Positions 7,989 through 16,476 of a stretch of 64,000 nucleotides of DNA are shown piece by piece. The DNA is taken from contig NZ_WHPF01000011.1 of NCBI RefSeq assembly GCF_013106755.1, positions 1 to 64,000 of the forward strand, written 5' to 3'. The position numbers and the translations under genes were made by a program. This DNA is from Limnovirga soli (GTDB lineage Bacteria > Bacteroidota > Bacteroidia > Chitinophagales > Chitinophagaceae). The stretch's first letter is position 1, and each line of letters opens with the position of its first letter. Under the pieces are notes generated by a model. That model did not search any database and was not told the DNA's origin. It was given only the letters and a program-made list of their open reading frames with translations.

Positions 7989-8372
7989 GTATAATTTTTT
8001 TATAACAAGATTGCAAAATAAAGCAAAAAAGCCCACGTGCAGGTATTTGAAATTTATTGTGAATTTTTAAACAGTTGCCAAAGGCTGTTTGCGTTAGGGA
8101 TTGCAGCGAAAAGCCCGCAGTGCAGCGCAGCGTAACGAGGACTTGTAGCGTAAAGCCCGGCCCAAAGGGCAACGCCCATACTTTGTTTTATTTAAATTCT
8201 ATGTGTTTTGGTGTATTTGTTCTATAACTGCCGGTGCTTATTTGTATTTATTTTGAAAACTGGCCAAATTAGGTGGTGATTTTTATCATCTTGGCACAGA
8301 GTTTGAAAATTTTGTTAAAAGAACCATTGCTGCACAACTGGTTTTCCAATTTATTAAATACTGCATTTTTCT
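7989..8372. other. Divergent intergenic gap with a family C repeat
   Basis: 384 bp between the divergent DUF5606 and DUF1800 genes. The only structure I see is the family C repeat at 8091-8177. No exact TAnnTTTG box was found on the plus strand. Confidence 0.5.
8091..8177 (+). repeat. Family C repeat, copy C1
   Basis: Begins GCGTTAGGGATTG and ends AACGCCC. Inside are two direct copies of a TTG(C/T)AGCG-AAAGCCCG segment separated by about 23 bp. The ends GCGTT/AACGC are inverted. Confidence 0.8.
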
Positions 8373-10043
8373 ATGAAAGACCAATTAGATGGTTTAAACC
8401 GCCATGCCAAAACAGTAGCAGCTTCAGCAATACCCGCACCACCTACAGCAGGGTTGCAGCCATATACAGGCCCATGGGATAGGCCGCAACTGGTACACCT
8501 GCTTAAGCGTACCATGTTTGGTGCCCGGCTGGGTGATATTAATTATTTTGCCACCAAAACCATGGAGGAGGTGGTGGACGAATTATTGCAACCCACCGCC
8601 GCCCCTGTTTTGCCCCCATTAAATAATTATAGTGTAGATGGGTATATTGATGCAACCGGCGTGGCGCCCTGGCAAATCTGGGTAAATGCATCTCCGCTTT
8701 TATATAATCAGGAGTTGAACCAGAAACGTATTGCATCGCTGCAGGCCTGGTGGATGGGGCAGTTATTGAATAGCCAGCGTTCTATACACGAAAAGCTTAC
8801 CCTGTTCTGGCACAATCATTTTGCCGTGAATATGAATAAGGATGCCAGCATTAGGGCCCAACACTGGTATGGGCATTACCTTAGCTTACGCAATAATGCC
8901 CTGGGCAATTTTACCCAATTGGTGAAAGCTGTAACGCTAGACCCCGCCATGCTTTTCTTTTTAAATGGCAATACCAATAAGAAAACCGCCCCAAATGAAA
9001 ATTACGGCCGCGAATTACAGGAATTGTATACCATTGGCAAAGGGGCAGGATCGGCCTATACAGAAGACGATGTAAGGGCGGCCACCCGGGTACTTACGGG
9101 GCATACGGTTAGAACAGATAACTACACCTATTTTTTTGATGCCGGCGAGCATGATAGCGATAATAAATTGTTTTCGGCTTTTTACAGCAATCATATTGTT
9201 ACGGGTAAAACCGGAGCACCCGGCGCTACTGAACTGGATGATATGCTGACGGCCATTTTTGCCACCGAAGAAGCAGCCAGGTTTATTTGCCGTAAGCTAT
9301 ACCGCTTTTTTATTTACTATACAATTGATGATGCGATTGAAACCAATATTATTATTCCCTTAGCCGATATTTTTAGAAACAACAATTACAATATTCAGCC
9401 GGTATTAAGTACACTGTTTAAAAGCGAACATTTTTATGATCTTACCTACTCATCTGCCTGCGTTATAAAAAGCCCGATTGATTTGGTGATTGGCTTGCTG
9501 CGTGAATTTGAAGTTAGTCTGCCAGCCAGCGATAATGCAGCCGGGCAATATGATGTGTGGGCACTGCTTTTATCAGTTTGTAGCCGCCAGCAACAACAAA
9601 TTGGCGCCATACCCGAAGTGGCCGGCTGGTATGCCTATTACCTGGAACCTTCTTTTCATGAAACATGGATTAATGCAGTTACCTATACGGAGCGTACCAT
9701 TTTTACGGATAATATGATTTTGCAGGGCATTACCCAAAATACGGCAACTATTATTATTGATCCTATAGCTTTTGCAACTGCATTACCCAACCCGGGAGAC
9801 CCCAATGCATTAATGGACGATTCGCTTAGTATTTTATTCAGGTATCCTTTATCCGATGCTACAAAGGCTTTTATCAAGCAGTCTATTTTGCTTAGCGGAC
9901 AAACAACGGATTATTATTGGACCAATGCCTGGGATGCCTATATCAGTAATCCCAATGATGCCATGGCCAAAAGCCTGGTACAAACCCGTTTGCAGGCTTT
10001 TTACAAATACCTGATGAACCTGCCAGAATACCATCTTTCCTAA
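8373..10043 (+). CDS. DUF1800 family protein
   Basis: 556 aa. Family hallmarks are the early HLLKRTMFGARLGDI (residues 49-63), the LTLFWHNHFAVNMNK block near 145 and the NYGRELQELYTIGKG...YTEDDVRAATRVLTG block near 210-250. DUF1800 proteins are usually encoded next to a DUF1501 protein, exactly as here (19 bp downstream), but the biochemical role of the pair is not established. No clear signal peptide is visible at this start. It heads a three-gene plus-strand set of exported or surface proteins and lies opposite DUF5606 across a family C repeat. Confidence 0.88.
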   Translation: MKDQLDGLNRHAKTVAASAIPAPPTAGLQPYTGPWDRPQLVHLLKRTMFGARLGDINYFATKTMEEVVDELLQPTAAPVLPPLNNYSVDGYIDATGVAPWQIWVNASPLLYNQELNQKRIASLQAWWMGQLLNSQRSIHEKLTLFWHNHFAVNMNKDASIRAQHWYGHYLSLRNNALGNFTQLVKAVTLDPAMLFFLNGNTNKKTAPNENYGRELQELYTIGKGAGSAYTEDDVRAATRVLTGHTVRTDNYTYFFDAGEHDSDNKLFSAFYSNHIVTGKTGAPGATELDDMLTAIFATEEAARFICRKLYRFFIYYTIDDAIETNIIIPLADIFRNNNYNIQPVLSTLFKSEHFYDLTYSSACVIKSPIDLVIGLLREFEVSLPASDNAAGQYDVWALLLSVCSRQQQQIGAIPEVAGWYAYYLEPSFHETWINAVTYTERTIFTDNMILQGITQNTATIIIDPIAFATALPNPGDPNALMDDSLSILFRYPLSDATKAFIKQSILLSGQTTDYYWTNAWDAYISNPNDAMAKSLVQTRLQAFYKYLMNLPEYHLS

Positions 10044-10061
10044 TAACCATAAACACCACTT

Positions 10062-11642
10062 ATGAGAAGAAGAGATTTTTTAAAACGCAGTGTGCCGGCA
10101 GCAGCTTTGTTTCCGGCATTGATTAACGGGCTTACAGTAAAGGCATTTGGCGCAACCCGTTTGTTGCAAGCCATGTCTGGTGCCGCCGATAATGATCACG
10201 TATTGGTGCTTATACAAATGGCCGGTGGCAACGATAGTTTAAATACCGTGATACCCATTGATATTTATGGCAATTATGCCGCTATAAGAAATAATATTGC
10301 CATTCCCGAATCGGCCATACTGGCCCTGAATAAATACGAAAAAGCAGGCCTGCATCCCGCCATGACTGGTTTCAGGGATTTATATAATACAGAAAAAGCT
10401 GCCATTTTACAGGGGGTGGGCTACCCTTCTGCGAACCAATCACATTTTAGATCCATGGATATTTGGCTAACCGGTGCCGATGAAGACCAATACCTGAATA
10501 CCGGCTGGGCTGGCCGCTTTTTAAGCCATGAATATCCCAATTTCCCCGTAGGTTTTCCCAATGATACCATGCCAGATCCATTGGCCATACAAATTGGCTC
10601 GGTACTTTCCCCGGCCTTTATTGGTCCGGGCGGTTATTGCTCAATGGCTGTAGACACTGGCATTGATTTTTACGACTTGCTGAATGGTATTGAAGACCCC
10701 GTACCAGATACACCCAGTGGTAAGGAATTATCATTTTTGCGGTTAATTGCCCGGCAAACCAATAAATATGCGGATGCTATTACCAATGCCGCTGCCAAAG
10801 TAACACAGCAGGTAGCTTATCCCGATACCTATATTGCGCAACAGCTAAAAACGGTTGCCAAACTAATCGGTGGCGGACTAAAAACAAAAATATACATGGT
10901 TTCCGTGGGCGGTTTTGATACCCATGCCAGTCAGGTAGTTGCCGGTAATACCGGCACCGGATTGCATAGCGATTTATTAAAACAAATTTCAGATGCCATT
11001 AGTGCTTTTATGAAAGACCTGCAGCAACTGAATGTATCTAAAAGGGTTTTAGGGCTCACATTTTCTGAGTTTGGCAGAAGAATGGCCTCCAATGGCAGTG
11101 GAGGTACCGATCATGGGGCCGCACAATCCTTATTGCTTTTTGGCGATTATGTGCAAAATGGAGTACTGGGCAATAGCCCACCCATTAGTTCCAATACTGG
11201 TGCAGAAGATACCATACCCATGCAATACGATTTTCGCTCTGTATATGCCACTATTATGCGGGATTGGTTTTGTGTACCTGCCGATCAGATTGAATCTATT
11301 CTGTTCAAAAATTACCAGTACCTGCCATTAGTAAAAACTACCGCATGCACCGCAACAATTGATGATCTTAACGATGTTGGTATTACCCTTATCAGCAATT
11401 ATCCCAATCCTTTTAGTGCAGCTACTACCATCAAATACCATATAAAACCAGGTCATGTGCTTATACAAATATTCGATGTATCGGGTCGTTTAATAGCCGT
11501 ACCCGTAAACCAGCAATACCAGCAGGAGGGTACCTATACCATTACATTTTATGGTGCCACATTGGCTACCGGAGTATATTATGCCAGGCTGCAAAATAAT
11601 GCGGTGCAGCAGGTTAGAACCATGTTAAAAGGCCCCCAATAA
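10062..11642 (+). CDS. DUF1501 protein with Tat signal and T9SS type A sorting domain
   Basis: 526 aa. The N-terminus MRRRDFLKRSVPAAALFPAL is a twin-arginine (Tat) signal of the RRDFLK type. The DUF1501 (alkaline-phosphatase-superfamily-like) domain runs from about 45 to 430, with QMAGGNDSLNTVIP near 52 and LTFSEFGRRMASNGSGGTDHG near 330. The last 80 residues start SNYPNPFSAATTIKY and contain IQIFDVSGRLI, which is a T9SS type A sorting domain. It should therefore be exported folded by Tat and then passed to the type IX system. It follows DUF1800 by 19 bp, so an operon is likely. Confidence 0.9.
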   Translation: MRRRDFLKRSVPAAALFPALINGLTVKAFGATRLLQAMSGAADNDHVLVLIQMAGGNDSLNTVIPIDIYGNYAAIRNNIAIPESAILALNKYEKAGLHPAMTGFRDLYNTEKAAILQGVGYPSANQSHFRSMDIWLTGADEDQYLNTGWAGRFLSHEYPNFPVGFPNDTMPDPLAIQIGSVLSPAFIGPGGYCSMAVDTGIDFYDLLNGIEDPVPDTPSGKELSFLRLIARQTNKYADAITNAAAKVTQQVAYPDTYIAQQLKTVAKLIGGGLKTKIYMVSVGGFDTHASQVVAGNTGTGLHSDLLKQISDAISAFMKDLQQLNVSKRVLGLTFSEFGRRMASNGSGGTDHGAAQSLLLFGDYVQNGVLGNSPPISSNTGAEDTIPMQYDFRSVYATIMRDWFCVPADQIESILFKNYQYLPLVKTTACTATIDDLNDVGITLISNYPNPFSAATTIKYHIKPGHVLIQIFDVSGRLIAVPVNQQYQQEGTYTITFYGATLATGVYYARLQNNAVQQVRTMLKGPQ

Positions 11643-11665
11643 CTATGCAATTATTAGCCAAACTG

Positions 11666-11718
11666 CCGGTTATACATGCAGCATCCGTTGCGTCGCACAC
11701 TTGTACGGCAACAAATGC
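11666..11718 (-). repeat. Family A hairpin repeat, copy A2
   Basis: Left arm GCATCCGTTGC (11681-11691), conserved loop GTCGCACACTTGTACG (11692-11707), right arm GCAACAAATGC (11708-11718). The arms pair at 9 of 11 positions. It lies between two plus-strand genes and overlaps an open frame upstream of the true start at 11741. Confidence 0.8.
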
Positions 11719-11740
11719 ATCGGCAAAAAACAAACAGCAC

Positions 11741-13486
11741 ATGTGTATACCCAGGCAATATTTTTTCTTGTTGCTGTTAGTATATTTTATGGCTTCCGGC
11801 CCATTACAGGCAAGTCCGTATAAACCACAAATGGCGGCAGATAGTATTAGTTATACTTCCACCTGTACAGGTCAGGCTGTTAGTTTTAGTGCTACCGTAT
11901 TTGCAAAGGCCAATTTCCCCGATACCGTTATCTGGAACTTTGGCGATACTGCTTCCGGGGCCTTTAATATTTCTGACGATAGAACCATTTTTCAGCCTAC
12001 CCATGTGTACAATACACCGGGTATTTATACGGTAACCTTACATGTGGTTGACGATTTTGCGGGTGTTTTTAATCTTAGCACCCTTGTGCATATTGTGGCA
12101 CCTGTAGCTATCAACTTTGGTCCGGATATTACTACTTGCATGGGCGATACAATAACGCTTTCGGTCCCTTCCATACCCGGGGCCACCTATATATGGAACG
12201 ATGTTGGTAAAACCGATACCAGCCAGCTAAGGGTTTATGATAATGGTACATATACGGTACAAATAAATGGTTGTACTGTTACAGATACGGTAGGCGTGTT
12301 CTTTAGCCGCATACCGCAATTAGAACTTGGCGCCAATCATAATATGTGCACCGGCGAAATATTGGAACTAAATGCTGCGAGCCAGAATGCCAGTTACGAA
12401 TGGCAATTAAATGGATTGGTTTTACCAGAAACTACTGCCAATATAGTTACGGTAAGTCCGGGTGGTACTTACACCGTGGCAGTGGATGTACTTGGCTGTG
12501 GCATATACAGAGACACGGTAGTAATTACTTACAGCAACCCATTGGCCCCCAGTTTTAGTTTAGGACCCGATACCTTATTGTGTCCGCAGCAGATATATAC
12601 ATTAAATGCCTCCCCTGCAGGTGCTACCAATTATAACTGGAGTATCGGCAGCACGCAGTCAAGTATTTCAGTAAGCAGTGCCGGTACTTATTGGGTTTTT
12701 GTGAATATCAATAGTGTTTGTGAGGTTACGGATACGGTAATTGTTAGCTACAGAGGTAATAAACAACTGGATTTAAGAGATAGCACTATTTGTGTTGGGG
12801 AAACACTGGTACTTGATGCAGATTTTGGTACAGGATCTTATCATTGGTCTGCCAACCCTCCGCTGAGGCCCGATCAGGATATTACTGACCAATCTACATT
12901 TTATGTGTACAAACCAGCTGTTTATACGGTGGTGGCACAGGTAGGTAATTGCGTGTATACTGATAGTTGTACCATTACCTATAACGATAGTTTACATTAT
13001 CAACTGGCCCCATTAAAAGACACCACCCTATGTCTTGGAGAGCCCTGGCGACTTTATGTTAGCGGCAATGCCAACACCTACACCTGGCAGGATGGATCTA
13101 CCGCTACCAGTTTTGATGTAAACACGGCAGGCACCTATTTTGTAATTGCTACCAATGCCTGTACAACCGATACTTCTACGCTACATATTAATTTTAGGGT
13201 ATGCGATTGTGAGTTACTAATGCCAAGTGCTTTTACACCAAACAGCGATGGTTTGAATGACCTGTTCAGGCCACTACACCCTTGTAAAATGAGTGAATAC
13301 CGTATGAGTATTTTTAACCGTTTTGGGCAAATGGTATTTACCTCGGTTAATCCTTTATTGGGCTGGGATGGACGTTATTTGGGTAAGGCTCCCGTTACAG
13401 GTACTTATGTATGGATGGCAACCTATATTAATACAGATACCAATACCAGAAAAAACAGAACAGGTACAGTAGTGGTGATACGCTAA
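11741..13486 (+). CDS. Secreted PKD-domain protein with T9SS type B sorting domain
   Basis: 581 aa from the ATG at 11741. An in-frame ATG at 11645 exists, but its first 25 codons are a family A repeat, and only the later start gives a signal peptide (residues 5-24, ending LQASP). A PKD domain follows (about 30-135, with VIWNFGDTASG and YNTPGIYTVTLHVVD), then four or five Ig-like/PKD-like repeats each containing a C...GE/GD...L...Y.W pattern. The C-terminus (LLMPSAFTPNSDGLNDLF, IFNRFGQMVF, GWDGRYLGK) is a type B (gliding-motility C-terminal) sorting domain. A surface adhesin or structural role is likely. It is convergent with pgl with no bases between the stop codons. Confidence 0.88.
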   Translation: MCIPRQYFFLLLLVYFMASGPLQASPYKPQMAADSISYTSTCTGQAVSFSATVFAKANFPDTVIWNFGDTASGAFNISDDRTIFQPTHVYNTPGIYTVTLHVVDDFAGVFNLSTLVHIVAPVAINFGPDITTCMGDTITLSVPSIPGATYIWNDVGKTDTSQLRVYDNGTYTVQINGCTVTDTVGVFFSRIPQLELGANHNMCTGEILELNAASQNASYEWQLNGLVLPETTANIVTVSPGGTYTVAVDVLGCGIYRDTVVITYSNPLAPSFSLGPDTLLCPQQIYTLNASPAGATNYNWSIGSTQSSISVSSAGTYWVFVNINSVCEVTDTVIVSYRGNKQLDLRDSTICVGETLVLDADFGTGSYHWSANPPLRPDQDITDQSTFYVYKPAVYTVVAQVGNCVYTDSCTITYNDSLHYQLAPLKDTTLCLGEPWRLYVSGNANTYTWQDGSTATSFDVNTAGTYFVIATNACTTDTSTLHINFRVCDCELLMPSAFTPNSDGLNDLFRPLHPCKMSEYRMSIFNRFGQMVFTSVNPLLGWDGRYLGKAPVTGTYVWMATYINTDTNTRKNRTGTVVVIR

Positions 13487-14224
13487 TTATAACAATGCGG
13501 CAGCAGCTTCATCCACAAACCAGTGTAATTGTCCATTCAACGGCTGAATTATTTGAGATGGATACATGTATGGCTGGTAACTACCTTTTAATACCTGCTG
13601 TAATGAAGCGGCTTTACCGGTACCATTGGTAAGAAAAGCAATATTTGCCGCCTTATTTACAATGGGATGCGTTAATGTAACCCGATACATATCCTGCGCC
13701 TGCAGCCATAAAGAAGTGCAAAGCTTTTTGGTTTCATCTATAACATCTGTTTTGCCGGGGAATAATGATAGGGTGTGGCCATCATCTCCCATACCCAATA
13801 AAACAATATCAAAACTTTTTTCTTCCCCTGCTGTATGCGAGGGAAAATAGCTTTGCAGAATGGTTTCGTAGGCTGCTGCGGCATCTTCGGGACTAATACC
13901 CTCGGTACGCATGATATGAATATTTTGCTTTAGCACCGGCACATGGTGTAGTAAAGTATCTAATGCCAGTTTTGCGTTATTGCGTTCGTCGTTTAAGGGT
14001 ACAAACCGTTCATCGCCGAAAAATATATGCACTTTAGCCCAATCTATTTTATCTATATATGCCGGGCTGCATAATAATGCATTTAGCTTTTTGGGTGTAT
14101 TACCGCCAGATAATACCAGTGTACACCTGTTTTTATGTTGCAGGGTGGTTTTTATGGTTTCTACCATCCAGTCTGCCACAGCCACGCTTAAATCGTTTAA
14201 CCCGGGAAATATATGTAGTTGCAT
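13487..14224 (-). CDS. pgl: 6-phosphogluconolactonase
   Basis: 245 aa, usual length. It hydrolyses 6-phosphogluconolactone to 6-phosphogluconate in the oxidative pentose phosphate pathway. The SugarP_isomerase fold is indicated by LVLSGGNTPKKLN (residues 37-49), KVHIFFGDERFVP near 67 and DIVLLGMGDDGHTLSLFPG near 140. Cytoplasmic. It is the last gene of the minus-strand set gnd, VOC, zwf, pgl, 122 bp after zwf. Its stop codon directly abuts the stop of the convergent PKD gene, with no terminator between them. Confidence 0.92.
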   Translation of the reverse strand: MQLHIFPGLNDLSVAVADWMVETIKTTLQHKNRCTLVLSGGNTPKKLNALLCSPAYIDKIDWAKVHIFFGDERFVPLNDERNNAKLALDTLLHHVPVLKQNIHIMRTEGISPEDAAAAYETILQSYFPSHTAGEEKSFDIVLLGMGDDGHTLSLFPGKTDVIDETKKLCTSLWLQAQDMYRVTLTHPIVNKAANIAFLTNGTGKAASLQQVLKGSYQPYMYPSQIIQPLNGQLHWFVDEAAAALL

Positions 14225-14295
14225 AAAATTTGGTTGATGTTGTATTTAAACCAGTTTTGGCTGTTTGCCCCATGTTTAGGCGAACGATGAACGGA

Positions 14296-14335
14296 TTGCG
14301 ACGCAAGGATGATTCCCTGTGCACAGGTGCCGGTA
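14296..14335 (+). repeat. Degenerate family A remnant
   Basis: TTGCGACGCAAG (14296-14307) matches the right half of core A, and TGCCGGTA (14328-14335) matches the distal block at the expected spacing. The left half is lost. It sits between zwf and pgl. Confidence 0.45.
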
Positions 14336-14346
14336 TTGGCAATGTA

Positions 14347-15873
14347 TTAATCCTTATGCGGTGCCGGCAAAGTTACCCAGTTATGGCCATCGCGGGCAAT
14401 AAGGGCTTCAGCATCTTCGGGCCCCCAACTGTCTGGCGCATAATTAGGAAAATCTACTGGTGGCCGGGCTTCCCATGCTTCTATGATGGGCATTACCACT
14501 TTCCAGGCACTTTCTACCTGATCGCTACGCATAAATTGGGTGGCATTGCCTTCCATAACATCCAGCAACAGGGTTTCGTATGCTTCCGGTTCCTGTCCAT
14601 CGTAGGCATCGTGGTAGCTAAAAATCATATCCACGGGGTTAAGTGTCATGCTTTGTCCCGGGCGTTTGGCCTGGAAACGTAAGCGAATATCCATCTCGGG
14701 CTGAATGCTGATGGTTAAACGGTTAGAACGCCAGGTTTCTGCTGCTTCGGGTGGAAAAGAGAAATGGGGTGCTTCTTTAAACTGAATGGTGATAATAGAA
14801 GTTTTCTGGTGTAAGAATTTGCCGGTACGTACATAAAAGGGTACATCCTGCCAGCGCCAGTTATCAATAAAAAACTTGGCAGCAGCAAAAGTTTCAACCG
14901 GTGAGTTGGTGTCTACTTTATCTTCCTGGCGGTAGCCTTTTACTTTTTCGCCCTTCATCCAGCCATCTGCATATTGGCCACGCACAGCATATTCATGCAC
15001 CTGGTCGCGGGTTATTTTGCGTATGGCATTTAATACGTCTACTTTTTTATTGCGTATTTCATTGGCTTCAAAACTAAGCGGTGCTTCCATACCAATCATA
15101 CACAACAGTTGCAAAATATGGTTTTGCAACATATCCCTTAAGGCGCCGCTTTGCTCGTAATAGCCGCCACGACCTTCTACACCAACCGTTTCGGCCACGG
15201 TTATTTGAACATGATCTATATAATTGCGGTTCCAAATGGGTTCAAATAAAGCATTGGCAAAACGCAGGGCCAAAATATTTTGTACGGTTTCTTTGCCCAA
15301 ATAATGGTCTATACGGTAAATCTGGTCCTCAGCAAATAAACCGGTTAATTGCTGGTTAAGTTCATGGGCACTTTTAAGATCGTGTCCAAATGGTTTTTCT
15401 ATAACAATACGGGTGCAGCGGGTATCGGCACAAATATTTAAGGCACCCAGTTTGCTGGCAATATCAGGAACCAGCTGTGGTGCTACGGCCAAATAAAAAA
15501 TAACATTAGGATGCTCGCCCCACTGTTGTTCCAGTTCTTTTACATAATCAGATATTTTGCTGTACGAGGCGGCGTCTTCGGCATCCATTTCCAGGTAGCT
15601 AATGTATTGGGCAAACTCGTTCCATAAGCTTTCTGGTTCATTTTTACGGCGACTAAACTCCTGCACACTTTCCAGTAAATGATCCCTGAAATGATCGTTG
15701 GAATAAGGCGTTCGGCCCAAGCCTACAATAGAAAATTTTTCGGGCATCCAGCTGTCCAGGTATAAATTAAACAGAGCCGGCGCCAGTTTTCTTTTATTCA
15801 AATCTCCACTGCCCCCAAAAATAAAAATTACTGAGGCGGGTGGTTTTTTAGTATTGTTATTGTGTGTTGACAT
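14347..15873 (-). CDS. zwf: Glucose-6-phosphate 1-dehydrogenase
   Basis: 508 aa from the ATG at 15873; a longer frame to 15915 would enter a family A repeat. It oxidises glucose-6-phosphate to the lactone, making NADPH. The nucleotide-binding motif VIFIFGGSGDLNKRKLAPAL is at 14-33 and the substrate-site motif RIDHYLGKETVQ near 190. Length fits the family. Cytoplasmic. It lies between gnd (with a VOC gene between) and pgl on the same strand, so all three oxidative pentose phosphate enzymes are together. Confidence 0.95.
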   Translation of the reverse strand: MSTHNNNTKKPPASVIFIFGGSGDLNKRKLAPALFNLYLDSWMPEKFSIVGLGRTPYSNDHFRDHLLESVQEFSRRKNEPESLWNEFAQYISYLEMDAEDAASYSKISDYVKELEQQWGEHPNVIFYLAVAPQLVPDIASKLGALNICADTRCTRIVIEKPFGHDLKSAHELNQQLTGLFAEDQIYRIDHYLGKETVQNILALRFANALFEPIWNRNYIDHVQITVAETVGVEGRGGYYEQSGALRDMLQNHILQLLCMIGMEAPLSFEANEIRNKKVDVLNAIRKITRDQVHEYAVRGQYADGWMKGEKVKGYRQEDKVDTNSPVETFAAAKFFIDNWRWQDVPFYVRTGKFLHQKTSIITIQFKEAPHFSFPPEAAETWRSNRLTISIQPEMDIRLRFQAKRPGQSMTLNPVDMIFSYHDAYDGQEPEAYETLLLDVMEGNATQFMRSDQVESAWKVVMPIIEAWEARPPVDFPNYAPDSWGPEDAEALIARDGHNWVTLPAPHKD

Positions 15874-15891
15874 ATTATAATTTTTTTTTGA

Positions 15892-15956
15892 GCCAGGCAT
15901 ACACCTGCTATTCAACTTTACTTGCGTCGCACTCTTCTACGTTCGGGTTAAATAGC
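15892..15956 (-). repeat. Family A hairpin repeat, copy A3
   Basis: Core GTCGCACTCTTCTAC (15925-15939). Outer arms GCTATT (15907-15912) and AATAGC (15951-15956) are complementary. The distal block is GCCAGGC at 15892. It is located between the VOC gene and zwf. Confidence 0.75.
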
Positions 15957-15995
15957 AGCATCAACAGCCAGGTAAATAAGAGCGAAGTAACCAAA

Positions 15996-16445
15996 CTAAC
16001 TTTCACCCATTTGTTGTGTCATTTCAATCATGCGCTGTTGCAAAACTTCTTCTGGTACGTTTTCTATTCTGCTGGCAATATACCAGTGGTTACCACAAGG
16101 GTCTTTTACAAATGCTTCTCTGTCGCCATAGAATTGGTTAGTAGGCTCCATTACAGGTTCTGCACCCACTTCTACCGCTTGAGCGTAAACGGCATCAACA
16201 TCTGCTACATATAGGTGAATAGCGCAGGGCATGGGGTAAAAGCCGCCATGTACTTCACTAATTTCAATAACGGCATTACCAATTTGCATACATGCATTTA
16301 TTACCATGCCATCGGGCAGCTTGGTGGCACTTATTTCTTTGGCACCAAATGCATGTGTAAGAAAGCCCATTAAATGGGGCAAACCCTGCACATGCAAGTA
16401 GGGGGTAATACTGCTAAAACCCTGTGGAATAGGATTTACTTCCAT
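15996..16445 (-). CDS. VOC (glyoxalase/PhnB-like) superfamily protein
   Basis: 149 aa. The paired beta-alpha-beta modules of the vicinal oxygen chelate fold are visible: ITPYLHVQGLPHLMGFLTHAFGAKE (split here by function, residues 13-37) and a second module ending REAFVKDPCGNHWYIASR near 108-125. Proteins of this PhnB/YdcE-like branch often lack a proven substrate. It lies between gnd (31 bp upstream) and zwf on the same strand, so co-transcription with the pentose phosphate enzymes is likely, but a metabolic link is only inferred. Confidence 0.85.
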   Translation of the reverse strand: MEVNPIPQGFSSITPYLHVQGLPHLMGFLTHAFGAKEISATKLPDGMVINACMQIGNAVIEISEVHGGFYPMPCAIHLYVADVDAVYAQAVEVGAEPVMEPTNQFYGDREAFVKDPCGNHWYIASRIENVPEEVLQQRMIEMTQQMGES

Positions 16446-16476
16446 AATTATGTTGTTTTAGAAATCTGCATTGCTA

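Noticed and set aside
11645-11740. Upstream ATG extension of the PKD protein
   Set aside because: The extra codons are a family A repeat and remove the signal peptide from the N-terminus; the start at 11741 is better.
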